From Aphrophora alni (Eukaryota > Arthropoda > Insecta > Hemiptera > Aphrophoridae): DNA of 64,000 nucleotides. This document shows positions 36,375-50,154 of the stretch, piece by piece. Under the pieces are notes generated by a model. It did not search any database and was not told where the DNA came from. It saw only the letters and a program-made list of their open reading frames with translations. The stretch spans positions 79,596,060 through 79,660,059 of the forward strand of contig OY740767.1 in the NCBI GenBank assembly GCA_963513935.1. Reading direction: 5' to 3'. Made by a program: the position numbers and the translations under genes. How positions within the stretch are numbered: the first letter of the stretch is position 1; every line of letters starts with the position of its first letter.

Positions 36375-39300
36375 AAACTATAGTCATCCGTTTTTGATTT
36401 CCTTTAATGGTTTACTTTATAAGTAAAGTCTATTACTTGTATTACTTTATTGTATTTTAATGAAAATTTCGATATAGTTTTTTAACTGTTCTAGACGTTT
36501 TTAGTGTTAGGGGATTTTTTTGAATAATATTTGTATGCGATATTTTTCTCACTTATCTTTGCAAGAACGGATGGACTGTTAATTTACAAGTGGTGTCAAA
36601 CGTAATACATAATACGATTTTGTACCAAATTGTATGAGGGTTTGGTTAAAGATTAATTCAATTTTGAAATATTCGTCCGTTTTTTGTTGAAACGTAAACA
36701 ACAATATATTTGAATGTTCTGAGTTTGATATTGTATGTTTAGATAAATCTGTTCAATCTAATTTCAAAATAAACCAAACAGGTTTTTTATACAACATAAA
36801 AAAATTTGTTTTATAGTACTGAATTTCATAATGGCATAAATTTTTACAAAATTATTTAAACGTTATGTTTACATAACGATGGTTACATATTGATGTAAAC
36901 GTTTGTTACATCAATATTTCGTAAACAAACAGGTTTAATTTTTCATGGAATAACATTAATTCATGTGCTAAGAATTAAGATGTGTTAACAAACTAACTTA
37001 TTTTTAGATTGAGTTAATTTTTTTGACGGTTTAAAATAGTTCGTTTTTAATGCTATTTCGTACTTCTTGGTCTGCGTATTTTATTACTATTATTTATGAC
37101 CTATATTTTCTTGTAAAATTTTTTATTTATGTTTATTTTCATACATCTTCATATTATGAACGTAAAAATGTCGATTGCGTGACAAATAAAGATGTTAAAA
37201 AACAAGTATCATACTACTTGTTTGGAAAGACAATTTGTTAACTATAAAAAGAATAGAATATATTATATTTCAATATTCTTGAAAAAAAAAAAAAACATTT
37301 GTTACTGTTCAAATATTATCAAAGATATACAATCATGTACTATTTTTTAATTTTCATATAATACAATAAACACATGTCCACATTTTATAAATTGAAAAAA
37401 ATAAAAAAATATAATATTTCATGTATAATATATATAGATTCGCTCAAGATTTTCATGCAATACGCATGAAAACATGAAATGTTTCTTCGGAATTTTAATT
37501 CACAATTTTCTCCTTCACCTTTGAAAAATATGACCTCGGAGATTTTCTTCTGTATGTCAATCTTAACATTTATTTTGCAATCCTTACAGTAAACACCTCA
37601 GACCAATTTCAGTGCTTTCGCTAGTTTACTTTTCTATTTCTTTAATACAATTTGTTTTCCTTTTGAGAAAGACTTAACTTAAAAAAAATCATTGTTTTAT
37701 AAATGAAGTTCACACATGTAACGGTTTTTCTGAAAAGCACTTGTCATTACCATTTGTCAGTATTTACTTAATTTATTTTCGATATTTATTTCAGAAATGT
37801 ATTTATCATTTATCATACAATTTGATCAACATTGTCCGTAATTTAACAATAAAATACAACAAAGGTAAGTTTAAAATACAGGAAATAAGCATACCATTTT
37901 AAATTATTGGCTTTCGTATTTTGTAATTTCTATACCACAATTCTATGACGCTAATGACTGTGTATTGTTAATTATTATTACTTCTTAACTGGCAACTTAT
38001 ACTGAAGGACACACGAATAGGCCTACAAGAAATACTAGTTCTGGATTACCAATACAATTTACATGAAATAGTACATAAGGAAGTTTACCATGTTAAAGGT
38101 CTGGAATGTGATTTAATATTTTCCATCTATAATTGTCATTCAAATATAAATTCGGAATGTTAATTTGATTGGCTATTTATTTCATAGATGATATGTAAAG
38201 AAATACTCGGCATGGAGATATACGCTCAAGTGATAGAAAGGAAATTTATTTGTTGTCGGTTTTTGCAGATTCACTCATTCCGAGTTTGTCTTTAATAAAT
38301 ACAGATAGCCACGTGATACAAATTGAGTTATAGGTAGAGAGTAAAGGTAAAAGACGGTAAAAAAAAAACAAAACAATCCAAACCATTGTATTTATAAAGT
38401 TTACGGAACTTGAAGTTAAACTGGTAAAATAAAATGATATGTCTTTTCTGTATCTTAGAAAACACATACGTTTAGATATCATTGTGTTATAATTTTAAGG
38501 TTCAAAATTGTAATTGTCCTAAAACTTACAGAAAAAGGAAAAAAATCGGCAGCCATTTGGTTAAATATTAACTGATGTTTTTGGTTAACGACTTGACTAA
38601 CAATTCATAAGAAAATTTTGAAATATGTTATTTCATAACTTTTTGAAATTTATGGTATATACAAAATTTTAATAAAATGGGATACATATTGAGAATTGTA
38701 GAGCTTTTATATAATGTGTACTTGTTTCTTTTGTATCGTCCTATTATTCATCAAATTGTGTACAGTCATTCGTTTTAAAAATGGATTGACTAAGTTTGTC
38801 ACTAAAATCACTTAAGGTAAATTTGAATATTTAGATTAATAATAAGAGTTTTATTCAAGTGACCATAATTTTCGTCCAATTTTCAATAAAATAAATAAAT
38901 TGTTTTTACAATTGCTTGAATAAATTTAACATACCCCCCCAAAATCTATAATTGGAACTATATTTTTAGTTGATTAACATTTTTTTTTCACCTAAATTTC
39001 TCTTCAGATTTCTATTTTTTATTTTGTACATACATTATCAATTCTAATTGCTTGGAGAAGTTCTTTACACCCCTCTTAAAAAATTTAGTAAAATTGAAGT
39101 TGTTTTACCAAGAATTTTACTGATAATTTTCATATAGAATAAATTGTAGTTCCTGTCTTTTAAAGAAGGAAAATACAGAGACACGTAGTTTGATTGAGTC
39201 TTGACACACCTTAATAGTGTTGCCAATTTCCTACATTTCTGTCTTCTTTAAAAGAACAAAATATAAACCAGACGTACTGATGTAACAAGTAATGAGAGTA

Positions 39301-40193
39301 TCTGAATCTAATGCTGTTATACAAACACTGCTGCCAAAAAGCAAAGCTAATTCCAATATTAAAAGAACAATTTTGAGCCGCAAGAGAAATGAATTTATTA
39401 TTACGACAGGACTTATGGATCTTTTTATGCGGTTTTTATTGAGAGACCTACCCATCTCTCTTATAGTCAACATCAATTATAAATTGATAACCGCCTACAC
39501 CGAAATTCATAAAATTGTTATGAAGGTAGTTTATTGGTCATTTGTTTGTAGATATTTAAAAATGTATGAAACTTTTATGATTTCCCGCAAATCCTCTCAA
39601 TCATAGCTGGAATAAAGTTATAAACGAACATAAGAAATGGAAGCTGACAAAAAAGAGTACATTTTATAATTTGACAAAGTGATTTGGCGACATGTTAACA
39701 TTAATAACAGAATGCTCACCACACATCGATTAACGGTTTGGAAGAAATAACTTACACTAAATTTTGAATCTAGGTCGCAGTCGATAAAAATTGTAATTAT
39801 TACATTTGAGATTGTTAATAAACGCATGTTGTAATATATCACAAAGAGTGTAGAATTTGGTATATCTTACCGAATTCAATAAAGGAGGTTCTGCATTCGA
39901 CCTGAATTTAAAAAAAATGTATATTTCCGGAACGGCTTAAACGATTTCATTTGAGGTGGTTTCATTTGAAAGGGTATGCTCCCGACATAGTCCCGTTTCA
40001 TTACTGACTTGATTGAGCTAGTACTTGACCAGTAGTTGCAAATAAAAAAAAATACAAAACGGCGCCTGATTGACAGAAGTTAGTTAGAAATATTGTTATT
40101 TAATATTGATAAAATTACATTGAATAAAATTCAAGCATATAGTATGTGTTTATGTAAACTAGCCACTACTGGGATTTTTTTTAAAAAAAGAAA
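36375..40193. other. Upstream intergenic region, nothing coding recognised
   Basis: AT-rich sequence upstream of the lysozyme promoter. It includes short imperfect palindromes around 36860-36935 (ACGTTATGTTTACATAACG and TTGATGTAAACG...TTACATCAA). Overlapping stop-free stretches of about 80-100 codons on both strands at 39231-39606 show no recognised domain. Confidence 0.5.
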
Positions 40194-40292
40194 AGACTCA
40201 AAATAATTTTCGCCTTAAACTTCAATTCAATTCCAACTCGCTAAAGTTTGAGGAAAGTTAAATATTTTTCCTGTAATTAATTCCATTCTACG

Positions 40293-40346
<54 letters not shown>

Positions 40347-40851
40347 TTAAATTACCAATTCAAAATACAAACTAAAATAATTATAAATAATATTTTTATT
40401 TATTTATTTTTTTTACAATAACAGTTGCCACTTCATAATAATTATATTCTTAAAATGTAAACTAATACTTGTTACAGAAACAAAAATGAGTGTTTATATC
40501 TTGCTTGTTTTGAAATCGACGCCACGATCGATTCAGCACTCCCGTCGATTGGGCATACGGTATAAGACAACTCGTTGCTTGAACGATCATGGCGTCGACT
40601 TCAAATAAAGCAAGTTTCTGTTACAACTAGTAGTTTATTTTTTCAAGAATATAATTATTATGAAGTCACAACTGTTATTGTAAAAAAAATATTATTTATA
40701 AACATTTTTTAGTTTATATTTTGAAGTTGGTCTTTCAAAAAAAATTCTTATACAAAGAATGGAATTAATTATAGGAAAAGTATTTAAACTTTCCTCGAAC
40801 TTTAGCGAGTTGGAATTGAATTGAAAGTTTAAGGCGAAAATTTTTGGGTCC
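40194..40851. mobile_element. Fold-back element / long-TIR MITE
   Basis: Two arms of about 280-340 bp are reverse complements around a centre near 40555. The outer ends read GACTCAAAATAATTTTCGCC (left, 40195) and its counterpart GGACCCAAAAATTTTCGCC (right, read from 40851). Both arms share the block CAATTCAATTCCAACTCGCT. Inner ends share GTCGACGCCATGATCG-like sequence around 40517-40530 and 40583-40602. The loop is about 35-45 bp. The left arm contains an extra (AT)n run (40297-40341). No protein is encoded, and no clear target-site duplication was found. Confidence 0.85.
40297..40341. repeat. (AT)n microsatellite in the fold-back left arm
   Basis: About 22 AT units present only in the left arm of the fold-back element, so it expanded after the arms formed. 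Confidence 0.9.
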
Positions 40852-42702
40852 ACACTATTAAGTTAAACTATTAATGAATGTTAATTTTTAAATTATATAT
40901 ATATTCGTGTGTAAAGAAATGTCTTGAAATATAACAAAAGTGTTAATATTTTGATATAATTTTACATCAGAAGAACAAACAATTATTGCTATTATTTTAA
41001 TTTAAATCTAAACTATTCAAATTTATAATAATTTGAACGTCAGGAAAAATATGAATCCCTTAAAAAATTGTGAGGCATCTGATTTTAAAATTATTAAATT
41101 AATAGGTATAAAGAATCAAATATATTGAGCAATTAATTATTGAAAGTCTATAATAATAATAATAATAATAAAAAAACACTATGGGGTCAGTTTAATAACA
41201 GTTTGGTTGTATCTGGTCAGGTCTGGTACAAACCTTAGCCTACGAGCTTTCTTACCTACTGTCTGTACTTCCGACTTGATTGAAACTCAGTACCTTAGAA
41301 TTGGTTAATTATTTTGTTTGTAAAGTTTACATTTGTTGATTTAAAAAAAAAGTGTTTAAAATGTTTGGTATGTTTTTAAATTAAAAAATTAGACTTTGAA
41401 CCTATAGCCTATCAAATAATGTTTGCGGGCTCTTATTGTGTGTGCTTTAAAAAAGGTGAACGTAATTTATTTTGACATACTGGTTCAGCTTTGTAATGTT
41501 GGAATCAACATTAACCTTTATAATGATACTTTGATATAAATTACAGGTCTGCTATAATGGTCTCCGTGTCACATCTTTAACTTCATTAGTACAAAGGTTA
41601 TAACTATACATCAATCAAACGGAAGTGTACGATGTAGATCCTGTTAAACATTTAATTTTGTATCTCCATATTATTTATGTATTTATAACAATTATTTAAA
41701 AAAAAAAGGAATTCTAAATCAGTATGATTTAAAAATAGCGTGGAAGACTTTAAAACTCCATTTAATTAGCAATAATTTTAACTATTGAATAAACCTAAAT
41801 GTGCTAATTTATTTATTTACAACGTTATATTACACAATTAAAAATGCAACATTTGAAAATTAAAAAGAAAATTAAAAAATTTGTAAAGAGAAGTTTTGTA
41901 TAACTACTGCTTTGTTGCTTAATGTCATTGCTTTATAATTAATTGTTAGAGTAATGAAGACGGAGTAGTAGGTATCATATTGCAAAACTTAACGTCATCA
42001 ACAAGGTTCGAAGCTCTTAACCTGTAAAGGTTCTTTAGTTCAAAGTGTGGCGAGATTAGTGGATCGAACTAAAATATTCTTCTCTTAAATGTAAGTTCAT
42101 TAATAAAATGAACTATTAACCCAAAAGTTTACTTCCGTGGAAACCTATTTTTTGAAATTCGTTTTTTGGGGGAATTATTCGTAAAGGAATTTTACTTTAC
42201 TTCAGATTTTGCACATTGTTTTGGGTCGTAAATCTTGACATTCAACCTAACTCTTAACAATGCCTGTGGTGAGTTAACCCTTTCATAGATACTCCATGAA
42301 CAAATATTTGTTTCGGTTTTAAACCGATAATTAAAAATACCGATAAAAAAAAATAAAAAAAAGACTTTATTAAAAATACGTCCACATTTGATCAAAATTA
42401 GTTCACAAGTTTGACCTGTTGAACACTTTACAGACAACAAGAGACAAATTACAGACAGACATAATTCTAAAACAACAACACTTTTTTAGATTCAGGGAAG
42501 GTCAGAACGGATATTTCCACAATGAGAAAATAAATCTGTGTACAGTGATATGTGAGAAAGTAAAAATGATTGGCAACAAAAAAAAAGAAATATCAGCATG
42601 ATGGAGTAGATTCTGAAATGAATAGTCTAAAGACGTGTAAAATGATTAGATTTGATAACATTTCTATGTTTAAATAAACTAGATGTAACTTTACCAATCT
42701 CC

Positions 42703-42835
<133 letters not shown>

Positions 42836-43420
42836 AGTTGAATGTTATAAGTATAGTGACATCTAATAATGAGGTACTCTGAAGTCCTATGGAGCAAGTT
42901 TCTTGTAAAACCGGAACTTTAAAAGGACGTTGGCTGTTCAACTACATTATTATGGTAAAATCAAGCAAACATGATAATAAGGCATATTAAGTATGTATGA
43001 AGGGAATCTTGAGTACATTGTGATAGGTTCTATAGATTGACCAATAAAAGATGAACAATTTAATACTTAACGTAAATAATCAGAAAAAGGAGCGAAACGA
43101 AGATATATGAAAGAATTTGGATCAGTGATTCCAAATTTTAAAGTTTAATAAGTCCCTAGAAATGTTGATGTATAGTTTTAGTTGAATTTATGTTAGACAA
43201 TATCTAATGTCCGCTGTAGATTATTTAGCAAAACACTAATCTGAAAATAATTTTAAAAAGGTAATATAATGATCAAATCAGAACAAGGTCTTAAAGAAGA
43301 ATAGAATAAATAAGGGATTTATTAATTTTTTGGACGAGGTTTGGACAATCCAGTCCTCTGCCATAACACAAGAAATTACAAATGGTTAAAAAAAATAATA
43401 ACAAAAAATAACGTATACTT

Positions 43421-43424
<4 letters not shown>

Positions 43425-43471
<47 letters not shown>
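43425..43471. repeat. (TA)n microsatellite
   Basis: About 23 TA units. Confidence 0.95.
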
Positions 43472-43473
<2 letters not shown>

Positions 43474-44129
43474 ATATAAAACATATATAAATATTAAGAC
43501 AAGTTGATTTTTCCAGATTACTTTACAATCTCTAATAATTATTCGCACACATTCATACAACTAAAACAATAAACATACTGCACAACTATCACATTGGGAG
43601 GTCAAAGACTAAGCATAGGGTCTATATTTACTCTAGTGGCTGTGCGGGATCAGTCAGATGCCCATATTTAGAGCTTTCTACTCCCAATGACAATGTTCAA
43701 GTCAGTTTTAAAGCGAACTACTTGAATATGAAGACTTTTAGGACTTGTGATATGGTTTCTTATATACCATGGGAATGAATTAAGTATGTGAAAGTAACCA
43801 CTTAGAAAGAGCGTAAAAAAATTATCCTGATGTTGAAAGAAGTATCTATTTGGGACAGATTAAATCATTATTGAGCTAATATAGGTTTTGCACATTACGT
43901 TAACGCAGTCTAGACGTAGAGGGTTTTTGTCACCGATGACCTGATAAAGCACACTACAAAGCTCCTCTCTCTCTGGATGTTATTTGCCTGAAGTGCTTAG
44001 AGAAAGATAGTTTACTGCCAAACGTTGAACCAAGATCACCGACTTTAATTTTCTATGCTGTAGGGGTTTTGATGTAAGTGAGTTATATTTTAACGTTGGA
44101 TTAGAGTTGCACCATCCATTTTGAGGTCT

Positions 44130-44560
44130 TGGTCAAGAGTCGTAGAACCACTTTAGATCTTTTTAGTGTACAACGATAAAGTAAAAGATGAGGGACTGAT
44201 TTTTTTTAGACTCTCCTTCATTGGGAATTTATGTTGGTTTGAGATTGTACCAATTTTGGGGATGTTGACATTGTGATCTGAACTGAGATCATCAGTGAAG
44301 TCGAGCTCGTGGATACAATTAATTGGAATTTTTAAGTACAAAAATGTCAAGAATATCAGTTACAGTAAAAGCTTGACAACTCAGTGTGCCGATGTTTGGA
44401 TTTGTGAATAAAAAGTTACATAATACTTTATCTTGCGGATTTTACGGGTGCTTGTATTTCAGATCCGATCAAGAGGTCAGACCAATGAAATTCATACATT
44501 CTATGTCAGAAATGATAGATGGTGTTGGTGAGGGGGTAAGGTAGTGGTGGAGTTGGAGTT
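44130..44560 (-). mobile_element. Decayed LINE endonuclease (APE-type) fragment
   Basis: Minus-strand frames read a GDLKYKHP-like block (family: GDFNAKH), then VTDILDIF, LKIPINC and DLSSDHNV. This is the C-terminal order of the apurinic-type endonuclease of I/Jockey-group LINEs (GDxNAKH ... VLDIFL ... LSSDHNPV). Stops and frame changes interrupt it. The RT downstream is not clearly readable. It lies on the opposite strand from the 10.5-12.5 kb LINE and may be a different family. Confidence 0.68.
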
Positions 44561-45684
44561 GGTTTGCAGATTGGTGAGTACGACCGATTTGATTCCAAAG
44601 GTAATTTTTCTTGGTCTTATTTGATTTTTGTATTGATTAAAGTTTTAAGCCAACGAAGATGGAGGCGTAAGTAGAATACGAAATAACGCAACTCCGCCAG
44701 TTTAGCTTGAACCAGCGTAACCTTTGACTGCTTACTAGTCCGAACTGCACTCGTCTACACATACTGAACATTCTATACATTAAAGTGGTCATCATTTTTC
44801 AGACACACAGTAAATACACTTTGGATCAGTTTCCTTAAGTATAATGCCAGTCCACTTTACACAGCAGGGAATGCTAGTTGAGGAAAATATGTCCAAAAAT
44901 CTGGTACTTGTTGTTAAACTGCATACGACCAGTACTGTTTTATAAATCTGAATAATGGATTAGTGTTATAAAATTGCAAACAAACTGGAAAGTAACTTTT
45001 CTGTTCCATGGAATTTGATTAATTATTATTGTTCAACTATACTGAAATATAACTGATACATATTTTATATTCACTTATTGAGTTTAATTTGTATTACGAA
45101 GAGAGAAATAACGATACAGTATGTTAATGATTTACGGTGATTGAATGTACTCGGCTGGTTGCATTGACATCAGTAGGCATATCTGATTGGGTGTGATTTA
45201 TACGTCACTAGTGGAATGATAGAGTTGTAGATATCTTTGTAAATTTGGACCTGAGATGACCTTTCTAGTAATTTTAGACAGTAAATTGGCCACAACAGAT
45301 TTAAGTTGTTAGTGTTGCTGGTGGCACGTGGATTGTGTGCTGGTAAGAACCTTAATGACGTACAGAGATGGGTAAAATCAACACTATAGCTGTACTGATA
45401 CAATACTGTGGTAATCTAGGAAAGAAAGAAAACTTAAATTTTAAAGAAGGATTACTTACCTATAATAAGCCTTCATTATTTATGGAATTGAATGTATGAA
45501 TCAATAACATATTTGAATTAATTAGAAGGATATCAATATCAGATAAATTATGCAAATATGTAATACCAGAACTCAACGATTGTAAAACAAATTGTTGGTA
45601 GGTTATGTAAAGAAAAACATATTTGTGTACTATTTATTATAAAATATAAGACATTCTAACTTTTTGATTGATTTATGTAGTCGA
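44561..45684. other. Unassigned region, partly GT-rich
   Basis: Contains a G/T-rich patch at 44520-44575, perhaps upstream LINE sequence, and a 77-codon stop-free minus-strand stretch at 45170-45403 with no recognised domain. Confidence 0.4.
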
Positions 45685-46110
45685 TAGACTTAGGTTTCTT
45701 ATATTTCATTTGAAATGTGTAAGGAAAACTAATTTTCCTTAAGAAATCCCATAGCATCTATCACTGTAAAATACCCATTACTATTAACAGCTCACGGAAC
45801 TATCTTGAATGTCAGGAGTGTACTCAATTATCTCACTTCTTTGTAACAACTGGTCAACATCACGAACCACTTATACATCACTTTTAGTGTTGAACACGCC
45901 TATACTTGTTGTATACCTAGTAGCATACAAACTCGAGACCACATTAATAGACATTTTATATATGTTCTTACATTTTATCAAACATATTATAACCTGCAAT
46001 AACTTATACACACATTTTAAAAACATCTAGATAAAAGATTATATCATTTGTTCTATGCGATTTTTACGTAATTCGATTAAAACAAACTTAAAGGTTTTTA
46101 TTTGGTTTAT
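45685..46110. repeat. Tandem duplication, unit 1 (empty SINE site)
   Basis: Collinear with 46428-47070. Shared blocks include AAGGAAAACTAATTT, ATCACTGTAAA, GGAACTATCTT, AACAACTGGT, TTTTTAGTGTTGAACNC and ACTCGAGNCNACAT. Identity by eye is moderate, so the duplication is not recent. The site matching the SINE insertion in unit 2 is 45797-45807 and carries no insertion. Confidence 0.82.
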
Positions 46111-46427
46111 AAGACTTTATGTTCCGGAAAGATTTTACATGAGTTATATTCGCTAGTATAAAATAATATATGGGATCTTAATGAATTATTTAATTTTAAT
46201 TAAAGCTATTCACACAAAAAGAAACTGAATAGTAAGAGGCCAGCATCCATAAGATATGTCGTGTGGAAGGATAAGATATGATAAGGTGTAAGAAGCGGGT
46301 ACGTAAAAAAACGCAAGGGGAGGGATATATATATATAAGAAATTGTAATAAAAAGTAGTGGTGGGTAAAAAAAAACACATTTTTTTTCATTACTCATCAA
46401 CAAAGATAATACAAAATTAACTTTCTC

Positions 46428-47070
46428 GAGTTAGGTTTCTTCTACTTCCCCAATATGAAATGTTTAAGGAAAACTAATTTCCTTTGAAAAATCCCATTAC
46501 ATTTGTCACTGTAAAGTACTCAGTAGTTAACAGCTACTGAACTATCTTTGTGTTTAAAGGTGAAAAAAATTGTGACATAGTGACATTGCCTAGAAAAAAG
46601 GAAGGAAACAACATAAAATAAATACCCCTAGCCCTCAATATTCTAATACCGTCAGGGTCGGAAGAGAACGAGAGTTGGTCGAGAGAAACCAAACAGGAAT
46701 GATGAAAGTGATGGTCTAACCCAAGACTATATGATAAAAGGTGTAGATCCAGCCAGACACTCACGACCGTACTCACTATAACGCGTTTCTGAAGGCACAG
46801 AACTATCTTTAATGTCACTAGGATACCCAATTATTTTGCTTCTTTGAACAACTGGTAAAGTTCATTTTTAGTGTCGAACGCTCCTCATCTTTTTGTATAC
46901 ATGACGCATCATACTAACTCGAGTCTACATAATCTTATATATGTGCTATCTGCCACTTAAACGCATAGTGTCATTTTAAAAACATGTTTCTGTTTTACGT
47001 TATTCTGATCTTTTACAAAATTCAATGGAAAAAACAACTTGAACATTTTTAACCTATATTGAAAAAAAAA
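46428..47070. repeat. Tandem duplication, unit 2 (interrupted by a SINE)
   Basis: Second copy of the 45685-46110 segment, offset about 742 bp at the left end. It is longer only because a family 2 SINE (46550-46799) plus one copy of an 11-bp duplicated target were added. Confidence 0.82.
46539..46810 (-). mobile_element. SINE family 2, copy B, with 11-bp target-site duplication
   Basis: The 250-bp element (46550-46799) is flanked by GAACTATCTTT at 46539-46549 and 46800-46810. The same target appears once, uninterrupted, in the paralogous unit 1. On the minus strand the head (TATAGTGAGTACGG region) resembles a tRNA A box. The B-box region GGGTTAGACC is mutated relative to copy A. The shared body reads TTGGTTTCTCTCGACCAACT-like. 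A 3' A/T tail ends next to the left duplication. This is the hallmark of LINE-driven retroposition. Confidence 0.88.
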
Positions 47071-50000
47071 GAAGAGTTTATTAGTTCAAAACAAAATTGA
47101 GATGACCACTGAATGTGTGAGGTGCTAGATTCGGACGTACGTACACATTCAGATATTTTATTGTTACGGTTGGAAGCAAAAACTCAAAAACAAACGTTTT
47201 ATTTTGTTTATTTTGCAATTTTTATGCAAGCTCTTAAATACTTTCAATTAAACCATATACTGTTAACCTTCATAGTGAAAGTGGAATAAACGCTAACCTC
47301 CAGCATGCCTATTTTATAGATACGGTTTTTTGTGTCAAATGTTGTATTAAATGTGTTATTTTATACTAAATCTGTTTATAAATAAATCTTATGATATGAT
47401 ATTCAAGTTAAAATATGTTTCCATTCCTAAACTATTTAAGAAGGTTAAACCATCCTTATCAGTTGGGAACGGATACAAGTTACTCAGATTAATTTGATTA
47501 TATTCACATTAGTTGATGAAGTGTTTGTCTCATTAGATGGGTGTTTAACCTTAAGTCGACAACGACCTCAAGACGCGATGTGGTCTGTCATCTTTTCTTC
47601 CCAGTATTTAAGGTTAAACCCGACAAAAGCTTCCGTGTGGTATTTGATGACATCATGGTACAGAGGTGACCTTAACCTTGACATTCAATGTGGCGTCATG
47701 TGACGATGCAGTTGTGGGCAATGCGAGTTCCCTGCAATTTTGTGCAATGACTAGTCTAACTTAAACATAGAACACACATTTTTTATAAAAATAAAAAAAG
47801 TTAAAATAGTCAAGGTTCAAATGATCTCTTTTTAAAGATTATTTTAATATCACAAAGTTTTTATATCAAGAGAAACCTCGAAAAAAAAATTGTAAAAGTC
47901 AGGAAGGTTCATAAACATTCATATTATTATTTATTTGTAAAAACACAAACTTTATAATAGCCATTATTATCTAAAAGTTTGCCAATATAAACAAAGTTTT
48001 TATATCAAGAGAAACCTCGAAAAAAAATTCTTAAAGTCAGTAAGGTTCATAAACATCCATATTATTATTTATTTGTAAAAACACAAACTTTATAATAGCC
48101 ATTATTATCTAAAAGTTTGCCAATATAAACATTTCGATTTGAACTAATGTATCGGTTTTAACGGCCACTGACATCAAAATTTGTTTTAATGATTATATAT
48201 TTTCTGTCTGTAGTATGCCAGTCTGTTATAGCTTAAACGCTTGAACAGATTTTGAACAATTTTTTGTATATGGGAAAACTTCGTCATATCTTTTATTAGT
48301 TGTCATCTACCTGCTGTAATTTTTTGGTTTAAAAACTATGTTTTACATTCAACTTGCCACATTGCAATGAATTATACACCTATATTATTCACAAAAATTT
48401 ATGGATATCATTTAAGCCAAATTTAAGATATTTCACTTAATAAAACGTCATCCATCATTTATGACTTTAATGTTTTAAACGATTCCCGAACTGACATTTC
48501 TATTGTAGTAAGAAACTATATTCATTGTTATCTTAGATTTCAATTTTGTATGTGAGAAAGCTTGTGTACACTGTTTACTTTAAATAACTAAAACATTCTT
48601 TTATATTTATATAATCATAAAATTAGCACAATGAGTTATGACAAATATAGTTTAAATATGAATTTTTATTGTTCACAATAATGTCCAAATCAGTTCATGT
48701 CCCATTAATGTTATTGTCCAGCTTTGATCAGGAAACGAATTGTGTCCTTAGGACTCTGTGTAATGAAAAACAGTTATTATTAAAAATATTTCACGGTTTT
48801 TCATAAACCTGAGATTGGACTGAAAAGAAATGACCTGTGAATAAGGGTGACAATAAGTTCGTAGTCGAAAGGCAAAAAGACTGGAATCCTGGCCTTCATA
48901 ACATGAATACATTAATATTTATATATAAATGTGGCAAACCCTGATAGCAATAAAGATTACAATTATCGAGTAAAAAATTGTAAAATACCGACTCAGTTGG
49001 GTTTGTTAGGGTATTTTTAAATTACTCACTAAGTGTATTTTGTTTTGTAGGTTGGCACATTTTTAGTCTCTAGTGTACACATTTATCAAAATTTGATTAA
49101 AACAGTTGGATTTGTTTGTGATATACTGCATTGGTATTTTTAAAGAAGTATTCATAGTTTTATGTATTTATTTATTTTTTAGCGATAACTTTTGGATTTG
49201 TATATTTGTATACAGTGACCATTAATTGTTGTTTATTTAAGTTTTGGGTTTGAGAATAAGAAAGTTGCTGCAAAGTTAAAGATCGTTTATTGAGTTTAGT
49301 GTTTACTCATAGCGCTATGAAGTATGAGCGGATTAAGAAACTACATAAGTCATTACGTTGGTTAGACTAATGTAAACAAATCTTGAGCATATTTAAGCCA
49401 GGTTTGTATACTGTACAATTAATAACCAATAAATCCATCCTTAACGCATGTTGATGGGCCATCATAGTACCAAGCCCCATCATACAATGTAAAGCCCAAC
49501 AGTGGTTTTCTTGTGGCCCATGTAGGAAATACAAGGGTTAAATACAGTAGGGAAGTTTGTTTAAAACAGTTTTTATACAGGTATCCTGAACCTCGTATTT
49601 GCTTAATCATTACGTTCATGACGGTTGTCGTATATGTGTCAGTAACTCGGCCCTACCGGTTCTGCTAACTATATGAATATCAAATTTTCTCGTGGGGTCA
49701 GTCTTCCTAATTAATGGTTTTAACAACAATTTTAGTATTTGTCAACGTAGAGAGGTGGGATTGGTGCCATTACCATCAGAATTAAAATCTGAATTTTTCA
49801 TCTAATTTAGTGTATTATAAGTCGAATAATACATGATGTATGAACACATTCTTTAAAGTGGCTGCCATTTTCACATTTTTGCGATTTTTCTGATTTTGAG
49901 TAGGTTTCTATATGACCACACTGTAGTCCCTATACAAAATTCTTTCTATATGCATTTTGAAAGCCATTATTAGGTACTGATGACAACGACAACGATAAAG

Positions 50001-50154
50001 GGTGGACGGTTTGAGGTCATGAAACGTGAATATTAGAAAAAAAAGGAAGTCCAATATTTTTGTGATTATCAAACTTACCACATACTTCTTATTTCAGCTA
50101 CAGTAGGTAAAAATGAAACAATCAATCCTAAAAGATTGCTTTTTTGTGGTTAAA
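47071..50154. other. Non-coding region around the 139-bp duplication
   Basis: No gene supported. A more GC-balanced patch at 47490-47740 includes an inverted GTTTAACCTTAA/TTAAGGTTAAAC pair (about 47542 and 47609) and may be part of an unrecognised repeat. Confidence 0.4.
47852..48129. repeat. 139-bp direct tandem duplication
   Basis: Two adjacent copies, 47852-47990 and 47991-48129, each starting ACAAAGTTTTTATATCAAG and ending GTTTGCCAATATAA. They differ at only a few positions (poly-A length, GTAAAAG/CTTAAAG, GGAAGG/GTAAGG, ATTC/ATCC). This is a recent local duplication with no coding content. Confidence 0.96.

Noticed and set aside
39231..39606. Overlapping 81- and 104-codon stop-free stretches on opposite strands
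   Set aside because: The minus-strand frame has a hydrophobic stretch that prompted a chemoreceptor idea, but no receptor motif or adjoining exon could be found. Kept only as unassigned.
41990..42075. GGTTCGAAGC B-box-like word on the plus strand and a GTTCGATCC word on the minus strand
   Set aside because: No matching A box or acceptor stem. Isolated B-box words occur by chance and in old SINE debris.
47494..47703. 69-codon plus-strand frame in a GC-balanced patch
   Set aside because: Contains an inverted GTTTAACCTTAA pair, more like a repeat than an exon. No domain or splice sites.
49419..49619. 66-codon minus-strand frame rich in aromatic residues
   Set aside because: No signal peptide, domain or splice partner. 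The surrounding sequence looks like an unnamed repeat.
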